Below are positions 23,536-32,404 of a stretch of 64,000 nt of DNA, in pieces. The notes beneath the pieces are model-generated. The model ran no database searches and was not told the origin of the DNA. It saw only the letters and a program-made list of their open reading frames with translations. How positions within the stretch are numbered: position 1 is the stretch's first letter; each line of letters opens with the position of its first letter. Position numbers and translations under genes: made by a program. Source of the DNA: RGIG9608 sp045612365 (lineage in GTDB: Bacteria; Bacteroidota; Bacteroidia; Bacteroidales; Paludibacteraceae); NCBI GenBank assembly GCA_045612365.1, contig JAZKYY010000016.1, forward strand, positions 62,001-126,000. The letters run 5' to 3'.

Positions 23536-24513
23536 ATGAAAAAAATTACACTTGTTTTTGCTTTTATGCTTGCAGTGGCAGGAGCTGCAGCACAAAGTAT
23601 GTATGTACACAAAACCGATGGCAACGTGTACGAGTTTAAGGTATCGGACGTAGATAGTATCAATTTTGCGGCTAGCACTACCGACGACTATCTCTACACC
23701 GTAACCTATATGCCCAATGGTGGCGAGGGTGAAGTTATGATAGATACCATATTCTATGCTGATTCTTATACTATTAAGAAAGTACATTCAAAAGAAAATT
23801 TTTATCTTGTAAAATGGAATACTCAATCTAATGGAGGAGGTTTTGATTTTAATATAGGTAAGGAAATAAAAAGTTTAACCCGAAATATTACCTTATATGC
23901 CCAATGGCAAGAGTGTACTAATCCTGAAGAGGAGCCTGAATGGGTAGACCTTGGCTTGCCAAGTGGCTTGAAATGGATGACTTGCAACTTTGGAGCAACA
24001 AAACCCGAGGAGTACGGCAGTTACTACGCTTGGGGCGCACTGGAACCAAAAACTACTTACGATTGGGCTACTTATAAATGGTGTAATGGTTCAAGCGCAA
24101 CTTTAACAAAATATTGTACTGATTCATCAAAAGGCAAGGTTGATAATAAAACTATTCTTGAACCTATGGATGATATAGTTACTGTAACATACGGCGGAAA
24201 TTGGCGAATGCCAACCTACGATGAAATCGAAGAACTTGAAACCGAATGTACTTGGAAATGGACTACAAAAAATAGTGTAAAAGGTTATCTTGTAACGAGT
24301 AAAACCAACGGAAACTCTATCTTCCTCCCTGCTGCTGGCTATCGCCGCAGTAGTGATTTGCTCAACGCAGGGTCGAGCGGCGGCTTTTGGTCGAGTTCGC
24401 TCGATACGGACTACTCGGGCTACGCCTACGACCTCGGCTTCGATTCGGGCAGCGTGGGTTGGGACGGCAGCTACCGCTACTATGGGCTATCCGTGCGTGG
24501 CGTGTGTCCTTAA
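23536..24513 (+). CDS. Secreted InlB-repeat / FISUMP-domain protein, possible DGR target
   Basis: The 325-residue protein has a signal peptide (MKKITLVFAFMLAVAGAAAQ) and a beta segment like that of its upstream neighbour (HKTDGNVYEFKVSDVDSINF). An InlB B-repeat (about 55-130, ending in NITLYAQW) follows. From about 135 a FISUMP/C-lectin-like domain begins with WVDLGLPSGLKWMTCNFGA. The last 36 codons have 68 G+C in 108 bases, 20 NNC codons and no Asn codon, and end in YYGLSVRGVCP. That fits a mutated variable region, but no reverse transcriptase is in the window. Confidence 0.8.
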   Translation: MKKITLVFAFMLAVAGAAAQSMYVHKTDGNVYEFKVSDVDSINFAASTTDDYLYTVTYMPNGGEGEVMIDTIFYADSYTIKKVHSKENFYLVKWNTQSNGGGFDFNIGKEIKSLTRNITLYAQWQECTNPEEEPEWVDLGLPSGLKWMTCNFGATKPEEYGSYYAWGALEPKTTYDWATYKWCNGSSATLTKYCTDSSKGKVDNKTILEPMDDIVTVTYGGNWRMPTYDEIEELETECTWKWTTKNSVKGYLVTSKTNGNSIFLPAAGYRRSSDLLNAGSSGGFWSSSLDTDYSGYAYDLGFDSGSVGWDGSYRYYGLSVRGVCP

Positions 24514-24525
24514 GAGAAAATAAAT

Positions 24526-24565
24526 AAAAAATGTGAGGCTAAAAAGTTTTAGCCTCACATTTTTT
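24526..24565. terminator. Bidirectional terminator after the FISUMP gene
   Basis: The palindrome AAAAAATGTGAGGCTAAAA with its complement forms a near-perfect stem ending in six T. Confidence 0.85.
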
Positions 24566-24570
24566 ATGGT

Positions 24571-24578
24571 TACTTTTG
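24571..24578 (+). promoter_or_regulatory. -7 box of the lipoprotein gene
   Basis: TACTTTTG lies 37 bp before the ATG at 24616. The -33 element is not clear. Confidence 0.5.
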
Positions 24579-24615
24579 TAGAGAAAAAATAAATGAATAA
24601 AAAAATATATCGCTT

Positions 24616-25095
24616 ATGAAAATATGGAGTAAAGTAATCGCCTGCGTGGCAGTGGCACTAGTATTTGGTGCATGTGGTAGTTTGTTGTCGTCGGCATCTT
24701 CATCAGCTTCGGCGTCGAGTTCGTACACGGCAGGTCAGTCGTCGGGCACAGCCCTCAAGGCTCTCTACGCTCAGTACCAAGCAGATGGTAAGGTGGATAT
24801 GGAAAATGTACAGAACTTGGTGAACATCGTATCGCTAGTGAACAATGTAAAAACCGTCAAAGATGCAGAAAAATCGTCGGGTGCATACACAGATTTTGTG
24901 CAAGGATTGGTTTCTGGTTCTAGCAATTTGGTGAACGAGGTAAATGCAGAAACTGTGATGAATGGTTTGACCTCGGCCTTGTCGAGTGTGGATACTAGCA
25001 AGATAGACAATGCCGTAGAAAAAGGCACATCGGCCGTTCAGAGCGCATCGGCTATCGCCACATCGGTTAGCGAAATTTTGTCGCTATTTAAGTAA
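24616..25095 (+). CDS. Serine/alanine-rich lipoprotein
   Basis: The 159-residue product has a lipoprotein signal with the lipobox VFGACGS, so the mature protein starts at Cys20. A low-complexity Ser/Ala stretch (SSASSSASASSSY) follows. The rest is helical with hydrophobic heptads (VQNLVNIVSLVNNVKTV) and a Ser/Ala-rich end. No known domain is recognised. It has its own promoter and terminator and shares the GC-rich codon use of the surface patch. Confidence 0.7.
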   Translation: MKIWSKVIACVAVALVFGACGSLLSSASSSASASSSYTAGQSSGTALKALYAQYQADGKVDMENVQNLVNIVSLVNNVKTVKDAEKSSGAYTDFVQGLVSGSSNLVNEVNAETVMNGLTSALSSVDTSKIDNAVEKGTSAVQSASAIATSVSEILSLFK

Positions 25096-25133
25096 GAAAA
25101 TCTGCTAAGGGGCGAAAACCTTAAAAACAAAGA

Positions 25134-25173
25134 AAAAAGGGAGAGCGTTTTTTTTAGAAACATCTCCCTTTTT
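25134..25173 (+). terminator. Terminator after the lipoprotein gene
   Basis: An 11-bp stem AAAAAGGGAGA/TCTCCCTTTTT encloses an 18-nt loop. It is followed by a T-rich stretch. Confidence 0.65.
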
Positions 25174-25190
25174 GTTTGCTAAGGAATTTG

Positions 25191-25198
25191 TATATTTG
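25191..25198 (+). promoter_or_regulatory. -7 box of fucP
   Basis: TATATTTG fits the consensus and lies 19 bp before the fucP ATG, so the leader is short. Confidence 0.5.
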
Positions 25199-25217
25199 TT
25201 GCTTAAAATAATTTGTT

Positions 25218-26537
25218 ATGAATCAGAAAAATACAATGAAATTGGTAGAGCGAAAAAATTTATTGCCTTTTGTTCTTATCACAAGTTTGTTTGCGCTATG
25301 GGGTTTTGCTAACGACATTACAAACCCTATGGTGGCAGCTTTTCAGACGGTTATGGAAATTTCGGCCACAAAGGCGTCGTTCATTCAGTTTGCATTTTAT
25401 GGTGGCTATGCCACTATGGCCGTTCCTGCAGCGCTATTTATTCGTAGGTTTAGCTACAAAAGTGGTGTGCTACTTGGCTTGGCTCTGTATGCTGTGGGAG
25501 CATTTTTGTTTATTCCTGCTGCAGAGTATCAGATGTTTGGATTTTTCTGTGTGTCGCTCTATGTGTTGACTTTTGGTTTGGCATTTTTGGAAACAACGGC
25601 AAATCCGTTTATCCTTTCGTTGGGGTCAAAAGAAACGGCTACTCGCCGTTTGAACCTCTCGCAAGCGTTCAACCCAATGGGGTCGTTGCTCGGAATGTTT
25701 GTTGCTTCTAACTTTGTGTTGGCATCGCTCAAGTCGGACGAGCGTAATGCAGCAGGTGAAATCATCTTCCCAACGCTCGATGAGGCTGCAAAAGCTACCA
25801 TCCGCTTGCAAGACTTGATGATTATCAGGAATCCATACGTAATTCTCGGTCTTGTGGTGTTGGTGATGTTCATAGTTATTGCATGCGTAAAGATGCCACA
25901 AACGGCGCAAACGGAAAAAATAACAATAGGGGAGACACTTTCACGTTTGTTCAAAAATAAAGTTTACAGAGAAGGAGTAGTGGCTCAGATGTTTTACGTA
26001 GCGGCTCAGATTATGGTATGGACGTTTATTATTCAGTATGCCGATAATTTGGGTATCAAAAAGTCAGTGGCTCAGCTTTACAACATTTTTGCAATGGCGA
26101 TGTTTCTTTGTAGTCGTTTCATCAGTACGTTTTTGATGAAATATGTCAACTCAAGCAAGTTGCTAACGATTTTTGCCATTGGTGCAATACTTTCAACTTT
26201 AGGCACAATCTTTATTGTTGGCCAAGTGGGTTTGTATTGCTTGGTTTCTATCTCGGTATTCATGTCGCTGATGTTCCCAACTATTTATGGAATTGCGCTT
26301 GAAAAAGTAAGTCCTCAAGATTCTACTCTAGGTGCGGCGTTTTTGGTAATGGCAATTGTGGGCGGTGCGCTTATGCCTCCACTTCAAGGCCTTATCATCG
26401 ATATGGGCAAGGTGGCTTGGTTGCCAGCGGTGAATGCTTCGTTTGTGTTGCCTTTTGTATGCTTTGTGGTTATTGCTGTCTATGGTTGGCGAGTGAATCG
26501 TAACTGGAAGAAATTAATAACTCGGAAAAAGGAATGA
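25218..26537 (+). CDS. fucP: L-fucose:H+ symporter family MFS transporter
   Basis: The 439-residue protein has about twelve membrane segments and the FucP/glucose-galactose pattern: FALWGFANDITNPMVAAFQ in the first helix (N and D important for sugar/proton coupling), GGYATMAVPAALFIRRF, and GLAFLETTANPFILSLG in helix 4. Family members import fucose, glucose or galactose with protons. The operon continues with an E2-like acyltransferase that overlaps the stop by 4 bp. A GH95 fucosidase on the other side of the window supports fucose as one substrate, but that is inference. Confidence 0.85.
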   Translation: MNQKNTMKLVERKNLLPFVLITSLFALWGFANDITNPMVAAFQTVMEISATKASFIQFAFYGGYATMAVPAALFIRRFSYKSGVLLGLALYAVGAFLFIPAAEYQMFGFFCVSLYVLTFGLAFLETTANPFILSLGSKETATRRLNLSQAFNPMGSLLGMFVASNFVLASLKSDERNAAGEIIFPTLDEAAKATIRLQDLMIIRNPYVILGLVVLVMFIVIACVKMPQTAQTEKITIGETLSRLFKNKVYREGVVAQMFYVAAQIMVWTFIIQYADNLGIKKSVAQLYNIFAMAMFLCSRFISTFLMKYVNSSKLLTIFAIGAILSTLGTIFIVGQVGLYCLVSISVFMSLMFPTIYGIALEKVSPQDSTLGAAFLVMAIVGGALMPPLQGLIIDMGKVAWLPAVNASFVLPFVCFVVIAVYGWRVNRNWKKLITRKKE

Positions 26538-27448
26538 AAAAATATCAGTTCAACTTTTACAAAAGACGTTTGGGTGACCGGTACGATGGATGGCGTGTTA
26601 GAAAAATTGACCCAACGTTTCGTCTTGTTCCTTATGTTTTACGAACAAGAATGGATAGTCAGGTTTTTTTTGAAGTTCGTTTGCCAATAGATACGATTGA
26701 AAATTTTATAAAAGAGCAAAAGGCGAATATTCCAAATTTGTCGTTTATGCACGTTATTATGGCATCACTAGTTCGCGTTTTTTCGCAACGTCCTTTTATG
26801 AACAGATTTGTGATTTGGAATAAAATTTTTGCACGAAACACATTTAGTATTTCTCTTGCCATAAAACGATCGTTGACTGATAAGGGCGAAGAGTCGATTG
26901 TGAAACCTTACTTCAATCTCAAAGATACGTTGGCCGATGTGGTTCAAAAGGTCAATACTGAATTGGAAAATTCTCAACCTGTTGGTCAGAAAAATTCTCA
27001 AGATACGGTTTCGGAGTTGTTGAGTCTTTTACCTGATTTTTTGCTTCGTAGTGTTATTTTTATTCTGTTTTGGCTAGATAAAGTTGGACTTTTGCCTAAA
27101 AGCATAAATAAAATAAGTCCTTGGCATTCAAGTCTTTTTCTGACAAATATAGGATCGTTGGGAATAGATTCTATCTATCATCATCTGTACGAGTTTGGAA
27201 CTTGTAGTGCCTTTGTGGCAATGGGAAAGAAGTGTAGAGAAACTTTTGTTCAGAGAGATGGAAGTTTAACGCAGAAAAAAACAATGTTGCTCAGATTTGT
27301 GATGGACGAACGAATTTGTGACGGATTTTATTATGCATCATCTATGCGCCAATTGGAAAAAATATTGGCAAACCCATCGGTGTTGCTCTCGCCTCCCGAA
27401 AGAGTTGTAATCGACAGTGGTGTAGGACGTAAGGCAAATGATTTGTGA
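26534..27448 (+). CDS. Lone 2-oxoacid dehydrogenase E2-like acyltransferase domain
   Basis: The 304-residue protein is homologous to the catalytic domain of E2/CAT-type acyltransferases without lipoyl or peripheral-subunit domains: RPFMNRFVIW near residue 93 and VMDERICDGFYYASSMRQLE near residue 255. The catalytic HxxxDG motif reads ERICDG, so Glu replaces His. This subfamily is common in anaerobes as E2-like proteins of unknown role, and a normal acyl transfer seems doubtful. A hydrophobic stretch (LLRSVIFILFWLDKVGLL) could touch the membrane. Confidence 0.75.
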   Translation: MKKYQFNFYKRRLGDRYDGWRVRKIDPTFRLVPYVLRTRMDSQVFFEVRLPIDTIENFIKEQKANIPNLSFMHVIMASLVRVFSQRPFMNRFVIWNKIFARNTFSISLAIKRSLTDKGEESIVKPYFNLKDTLADVVQKVNTELENSQPVGQKNSQDTVSELLSLLPDFLLRSVIFILFWLDKVGLLPKSINKISPWHSSLFLTNIGSLGIDSIYHHLYEFGTCSAFVAMGKKCRETFVQRDGSLTQKKTMLLRFVMDERICDGFYYASSMRQLEKILANPSVLLSPPERVVIDSGVGRKANDL

Positions 27449-27468
27449 GAAGATAAAAAATCATAAGA

Positions 27469-28443
27469 ATGAAAAAAGTACTTGACTACATAAAACTAAT
27501 GCGTTTGCCAAATTTGCTGTTCGTAGTGCTCATTCAGTGGTTGATGGCACGAGCAGTAGCGATGTCCGTGCTGAAAACTTTTTCGTTGGAAGCAGAAGTT
27601 GTTCCTATTCATTGGCTTTTGGTTTTTGTGCTTGCAACCGTTCTTATTTCGGCAGGAGGTTACGTTATCAACGATTACTTTGACATAAAAATAGACAGAA
27701 TAAACAGACCTCAACGTGTTTTGATTACCAACACAATAGAAAAACCTCAAGCTATGATTTTATATCAAATACTGACGGTAGTTGGTGTGTTGTTGGGAGT
27801 TTTGGTGGCTTTTGTGGTTAAAAGTTTTACATTGGGTTTTATTTTTGTTGTGGTTCCTGGTTTATTGTGGTTTTATTCGGCAAGCTACAAGCGTCAGTTT
27901 CTGGTTGGAAACCTAATGATTGCTTTTTGTGCTGCTTTAGTGCCTATTTCTGTGGCTGTTTTGCAGTCGGCACTTTTGACACTTAAGTATGGCGAATTTA
28001 TTCACCAAACTATTGTTCTGCCAACGCTTTATGTTTGGATTTGTGGTTTTGCAGTTTTTGCTTTTTTACTCACTTTTATTCGCGAAGTAATCAAAGATAT
28101 GCAGGATGAATATGGCGATAGAGAAATGGAATGTCGCACGATGGCGATAATGTGGGGAGAGAAGCGCACAAAGATATTTCTTTATGCAATTATAATTCTT
28201 ACTGCTACGTTTTTGGGATGGATAGTGTTTTCGAAAATTCCTTTCCAAAATACTATTACTGAGCGTTATTTTCTTTTTGGTATACTATTGCCATTGATTA
28301 TTCTTGTATATTTGTTGATAAAAGCGAAATGTGCTTCCGATTATAAAGTTGCTTCCAATCTGACAAAGTTTGTGATGCTTGTAGGAACTCTTTATAGTTT
28401 GGTTTTTGCTTTTTTACAACTTTCGTCTATAGCGGTTAATTGA
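27469..28443 (+). CDS. UbiA-family prenyltransferase (geranylgeranylglycerol-phosphate type)
   Basis: The 324-residue membrane protein has eight to nine hydrophobic helices. The two Asp-rich motifs are NDYFDIKIDRINRP (about residues 69-82) and DMQDEYGDREMECRT (about 212-226). The second resembles the group in Bacteroidetes named geranylgeranylglycerol-phosphate geranylgeranyltransferase. It joins a prenyl chain to an acceptor in the membrane, and the true acceptor is not known here. Confidence 0.82.
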   Translation: MKKVLDYIKLMRLPNLLFVVLIQWLMARAVAMSVLKTFSLEAEVVPIHWLLVFVLATVLISAGGYVINDYFDIKIDRINRPQRVLITNTIEKPQAMILYQILTVVGVLLGVLVAFVVKSFTLGFIFVVVPGLLWFYSASYKRQFLVGNLMIAFCAALVPISVAVLQSALLTLKYGEFIHQTIVLPTLYVWICGFAVFAFLLTFIREVIKDMQDEYGDREMECRTMAIMWGEKRTKIFLYAIIILTATFLGWIVFSKIPFQNTITERYFLFGILLPLIILVYLLIKAKCASDYKVASNLTKFVMLVGTLYSLVFAFLQLSSIAVN

Positions 28444-29504
28444 TGAATATGATGGATTCAGTTTCAATACTTCAGTCGTTGATAAAAATTCCTTCGTTTT
28501 CGAGAGAAGAGTCGGCAGTTGCAGATTTTCTGGAAGAAAAAATGAAGAGTTTATTCAATGCTGAGATTCACAGATATAAAAATAATCTTTGGGTGGTATC
28601 TCCTACTTACGATGCTCAAAAACCTACACTTTTGCTCGCTGCTCATTTGGATACGGTAAAGCCAACTGGCAATTGGACAAAGGATCCTTTCTCGGCTACT
28701 GTAGAAGATAACACTCTTTTTGGTTTGGGTAGTAACGACGATGGAATAAACGTTGTGGTTTTTCTCTCTGTTTTTGAAAAATTGATGAAAAGCCCACAAA
28801 CGTATAATTTTGTTCTTGCGCTCACAGCAGAAGAAGAGGTTTCAGGAAAGGATGGTATAGAAGCGTTGCTTCCAAAACTTCCCAAAATAGATTTTGCTAT
28901 AGTAGGTGAACCTACCAATTTGAATCTAGCAATGGCCGAAAAGGGACTTATGGTGCTCGATGTAGTTGCAAAAGGAAGATCTGGTCATGCTGCAAGAAAT
29001 GAGGGAGAAAATGCCATTTATAAAGCTGTTAGAGCAATTGATTGGTTTCAAAATTACAGGTTTGATAAGACATCAGAATTTCTTGGAGATGTAAAAATGA
29101 CTGTGACACAGATAAATGCAGGAACTCAACATAATGTAGTGCCCGATAAGTGTTCTTTTGTTGTTGATATTAGATCTAATGAACTTTATTCTAATCAAGA
29201 AATACTTGATATTGTAAAAACGAATATGGTTGATTGCGAAGTAATGGCTCGTAGTACACGCTTGAATTCAACTTTTACTCCACAAAATGAGTTGGTGAAA
29301 AAAGCAATCTGTTTGGGAGCAAATACTTTTGGCTCTCCTACGTTGAGTGATCAGGCATTGTTGCCATTTCCTAGTGTAAAAATTGGGGCAGGAGATTCTG
29401 CACGTTCTCATACGGCGGATGAATATATTTTGATTCCGGAAATAGAAAAGGGAATAGACTTTTTTGTTGAGTGGTTGAATGGGGCAGAGGTTGAATTTCT
29501 ATAG
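28443..29504 (+). CDS. argE: M20 family deacylase, ArgE-like
   Basis: The 353-residue metallo-aminoacylase resembles acetylornithine or acetylcitrulline deacetylase of Bacteroidetes. Metal-site segments are LLAAHLDTVKPTG (H and D), GLGSNDDGINV (bridging Asp) and LALTAEEEVSGKDG (catalytic and metal Glu), followed by VGEPTN and GDSARSHTADEYI. GxNDAG, usual in the family, reads SNDDG here. Of the close-set ATGs I chose 28443, which overlaps the UbiA stop by 1 bp. The arginine-pathway role is likely but unproven. Confidence 0.78.
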   Translation: MNMMDSVSILQSLIKIPSFSREESAVADFLEEKMKSLFNAEIHRYKNNLWVVSPTYDAQKPTLLLAAHLDTVKPTGNWTKDPFSATVEDNTLFGLGSNDDGINVVVFLSVFEKLMKSPQTYNFVLALTAEEEVSGKDGIEALLPKLPKIDFAIVGEPTNLNLAMAEKGLMVLDVVAKGRSGHAARNEGENAIYKAVRAIDWFQNYRFDKTSEFLGDVKMTVTQINAGTQHNVVPDKCSFVVDIRSNELYSNQEILDIVKTNMVDCEVMARSTRLNSTFTPQNELVKKAICLGANTFGSPTLSDQALLPFPSVKIGAGDSARSHTADEYILIPEIEKGIDFFVEWLNGAEVEFL

Positions 29505-29531
29505 AAAAGGAGAATTAAATTTTAGTACGAT

Positions 29532-30764
29532 ATGAAACTTTCAGATGAAATTATTTTAATAACAATATCAGGACGAGATCGCCCTGGTTTGACGGTGGCA
29601 ATAACAGAAGTTTTGTCGAAGTACGACGCCACAATTTTGGACATCGGACAGGCTTCTATCCACAATCATTTGTCGTTAGATATTTTGTTTCACTCTCCAA
29701 ACGAATCGGAGTCGGGCAAAGTTCTTCGTGGTCTTTTGCTCAAAGCAGCTGAACTCGATATTAAAATCAATTTTACTCCTATTGAAAAGGATTTATATGC
29801 CAATTGGGTCAGTATGCAAGGGAAAAATCGATACATCATCACTATTTTGGGGCAGAAGATAACTGCACGTCACATTGCAAATGTGGCTCAAGTTATCACT
29901 TCTCAAGAGATGAATATTGATACAATCAAGCGTTTGACAGGGCGTGTTCCTCTCGAAAATGGTGTGGCACAAGTTTCAAAAGCATGTGTAGAGTTTTCTG
30001 TGCGTGGAACACCCAAAAATAAAGCAGAAATGCAACTTAGATTTTTGGAACTATCCAAAGAACTTCAGTTTGATATATCTTTCCAAGAAGATAATTTGTA
30101 CAGAAGAAGTCGCCGCTTGATTTGTTTTGATATGGATTCTACGTTGATAAAAACTGAGGTGATAGATGAACTTGCTGCTTATGCAGGAGTAGCCGATGAG
30201 GTGAAGAAAATTACAGAATCGGCTATGCGTGGTGAGATTGATTTTTCGGAGAGTTTCAAACAACGAGTGGCTTTGCTCAAAGGAATTGATGCGTCTGTGA
30301 TGGAAGAAATTGCTCGGCGACTACCAATAATGGAAGGTGCAGATCGTTTGATTTCTGTACTTAAGCGTATGGGTTATAAAATTGCAATTCTTTCAGGTGG
30401 ATTTACATATTTTGGTAACTATTTGAAGCAGAAGTTTGGTATCGACTACGTTTATGCCAACGATTTGGAGATTGTAGATGGAAAACTAACGGGACGTTAT
30501 TTGGGCGATATCGTTGATGCAAAACGTAAAGCAGAATTGTTACGCTTAATTGCGCAAGTGGAAGATATGGATTTGCAGCAAGTTATAGCCGTTGGTGATG
30601 GTGCCAATGATTTACAAATGCTTAACGTTGCTGGTTTAGGAATTGCCTTTCATGCCAAACCAAAGGTTAAAGAAAATGCTCGTCAAGCGATTTCTACTGT
30701 TGGTCTTGACGGAATTCTCTATTTTCTTGGGTTCAAAGATTCATATATTGACGAGAAAAAATAA
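29532..30764 (+). CDS. serB: Phosphoserine phosphatase with ACT domains
   Basis: SerB releases serine from phosphoserine. The 410-residue protein has two N-terminal ACT-like domains (about 1-85 and 95-180). A HAD phosphatase domain follows with CFDMDSTLIKTEV near residue 200, AILSGGFTYFG near residue 290, and VIAVGDGANDLQML near residue 353. The tandem ACT part suggests amino-acid control. All catalytic Asp and Ser residues are in place. Confidence 0.93.
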   Translation: MKLSDEIILITISGRDRPGLTVAITEVLSKYDATILDIGQASIHNHLSLDILFHSPNESESGKVLRGLLLKAAELDIKINFTPIEKDLYANWVSMQGKNRYIITILGQKITARHIANVAQVITSQEMNIDTIKRLTGRVPLENGVAQVSKACVEFSVRGTPKNKAEMQLRFLELSKELQFDISFQEDNLYRRSRRLICFDMDSTLIKTEVIDELAAYAGVADEVKKITESAMRGEIDFSESFKQRVALLKGIDASVMEEIARRLPIMEGADRLISVLKRMGYKIAILSGGFTYFGNYLKQKFGIDYVYANDLEIVDGKLTGRYLGDIVDAKRKAELLRLIAQVEDMDLQQVIAVGDGANDLQMLNVAGLGIAFHAKPKVKENARQAISTVGLDGILYFLGFKDSYIDEKK

Positions 30765-30832
30765 TGCTGTCAAAACGGATGAAAAAGGCTTATTAGTTTA
30801 GTGCTTTAGGTAAAACTTGATGATAAATTTTT

Positions 30833-30840
30833 TACTTTTG
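30833..30840 (+). promoter_or_regulatory. -7 box of the polysaccharide export operon
   Basis: TACTTTTG ends only 8 bp before the ATG at 30849. The predicted start would give an almost leaderless transcript. Confidence 0.45.
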
Positions 30841-30848
30841 CTCTGCTT

Positions 30849-31643
30849 ATGAGAGTTGTAAAATTTAGAAATATAATTTTTCTTTTGGGTATTACTTTAT
30901 CCTTAAGTTCGTGTGTTACGAGCCGAAAGGTAAACTATTTGCAAGAGGGAAAACATATTGCACAATACATTGATAGTGTGGAGTATGTAGATTATAAAGT
31001 TAGGTCTGGTGATATGCTTTATATCAATGTTAATTCATTGGATAAGGAATCTCAGAAGTTTTTCAATGGTGGCACCAATCTAAATACTTTGAATTCATCC
31101 AATAATAATCCTCTTTATTCGTATACTATTTATGAAGATGGAACGATAGATTTTCCTGCTCTTGGAAAACTATATGTTGCCGAAAAAAGTATTCGTGAAA
31201 TAAAATTCTTGTTAGAAGAAAAGTTAAAAGATTTTATATCTCATTTTTCAGTTGATGTTCGTCTGCAAAATAGAACCTTTTCAGTAATAGGAGAGGCGGG
31301 AACAGGTCGCTATTCTATGCCAAAGGAAAAAATAAATATCTTTCAGGCACTTGCGCTTTGTGGCGATTTGAATAACTTTTCTGATAGAGGAAAAATTCAA
31401 CTTATTCGTCAGGTGGGAGAAGAAACAAAAGTTTTTGAATTTGATGTTCGTTCGAAGAGTATTATCAATTCTGAGTATTATTACATTCAGCCTAACGACG
31501 TGATATACATACCTTTCTTGCGAGAAAAAGCATTGGGAATTACTCACGTTACAGGTGTACTTTCAACTACGTTATCGACGTTTTCATTTGTGATGACTTT
31601 AGTCAACATAGGTGTTTTAATTTCAAATAGTGTAAAAAAATAA
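30849..31643 (+). CDS. Wza-like polysaccharide export lipoprotein 1
   Basis: The 264-residue protein has a lipoprotein signal (LSLSSCVTSRKV, Cys near residue 20) and a polysaccharide export domain (KVRSGDMLYINVNSLD, then YEDGTIDFPALGKLYV). A SLBB-like part follows (FSVIGEAGTGRYSMPKEKI, FDVRSKSIINSEYYYIQPND) and then a C-terminal membrane helix. It likely forms the outer-membrane channel for a capsule or exopolysaccharide. A paralog follows 5 bp downstream. The shared FDVRSKSI-SEYYYIQPND region shows tandem duplication. Confidence 0.88.
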   Translation: MRVVKFRNIIFLLGITLSLSSCVTSRKVNYLQEGKHIAQYIDSVEYVDYKVRSGDMLYINVNSLDKESQKFFNGGTNLNTLNSSNNNPLYSYTIYEDGTIDFPALGKLYVAEKSIREIKFLLEEKLKDFISHFSVDVRLQNRTFSVIGEAGTGRYSMPKEKINIFQALALCGDLNNFSDRGKIQLIRQVGEETKVFEFDVRSKSIINSEYYYIQPNDVIYIPFLREKALGITHVTGVLSTTLSTFSFVMTLVNIGVLISNSVKK

Positions 31644-31648
31644 GCAGA

Positions 31649-32386
31649 ATGAGGATAAAAATATTTAGTTTGGTTCTTGTTGCTGCAATGTTAGTTTCGT
31701 GTTATACTAAAAAAGAAACATCGTTGCTTTTGGAAAATGGGATGCCTATTTACCAACAATCTGCTTATGAACCTCATCGTATTGCAGTGAATGATGAGTT
31801 GCATTTGCGCGTTATTTCATTAAATGAAGAACTATCTTCAATGTTTAGTTCAAATTCGACTTCGACTCAAAATCTGCAAACGTATCGTGTTTTTCCTGAT
31901 AGTACAATTGATATTCCGTATGTAAATAAGTTGAAAGTTGTAGGTTTGACCATTCGTGAAGCACAAAATAAAGTAAAAGATGCTTTGGCTGATTTTGATA
32001 AGGGAATGGAAGTACGTATGGCTTTCGCAAATAAGTCTTTTACGTTTGTTGGAGAATCGGGACGTGGAGTTTTTGCAATAGACAAAGAGCGTTTTACTAT
32101 TTATGATGCATTGGCTGTTTCTGGAGGATTGAAACAAACAAGTGATTATAAAAACGTTCATTTGATCCGTGAAACAGCCACTGGCCCGCAGATTTATACG
32201 TTTGATATTCGTTCGAAAAGTATCATCGATTCTGAGTATTATTATATTCAGCCTAACGATATTATTTACATCGATAGAAAGAAAAGTAGTTTTTTTAAGG
32301 TTAATTCCTATGGTTCAGTTCTAGGGTTAACTTCAACTATTATAACGTTTGCATTGACTATCTGGAACTTAGTGGCTGCGTTCTAA
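31649..32386 (+). CDS. Wza-like polysaccharide export lipoprotein 2
   Basis: This 245-residue paralog of the preceding gene has the lipobox LVSCYTK, the export domain (FPDSTIDIPYVNKLKVVG), and FTFVGESGRGVFAIDKERF with FDIRSKSIIDSEYYYIQPND. It lacks the longer N-terminal loop of copy 1. Two copies side by side may form mixed channels or serve two polymers. It ends 18 bp before the tyrosine-kinase gene. Confidence 0.86.
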   Translation: MRIKIFSLVLVAAMLVSCYTKKETSLLLENGMPIYQQSAYEPHRIAVNDELHLRVISLNEELSSMFSSNSTSTQNLQTYRVFPDSTIDIPYVNKLKVVGLTIREAQNKVKDALADFDKGMEVRMAFANKSFTFVGESGRGVFAIDKERFTIYDALAVSGGLKQTSDYKNVHLIRETATGPQIYTFDIRSKSIIDSEYYYIQPNDIIYIDRKKSSFFKVNSYGSVLGLTSTIITFALTIWNLVAAF

Positions 32387-32404
32387 AAAAATAGATATTG
32401 ATTT

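Noticed and set aside
24325..24513. Search for a DGR reverse transcriptase or template repeat in the window
   Set aside because: No reverse transcriptase frame and no AAC-rich template copy is found here, so the DGR idea rests on the target alone.
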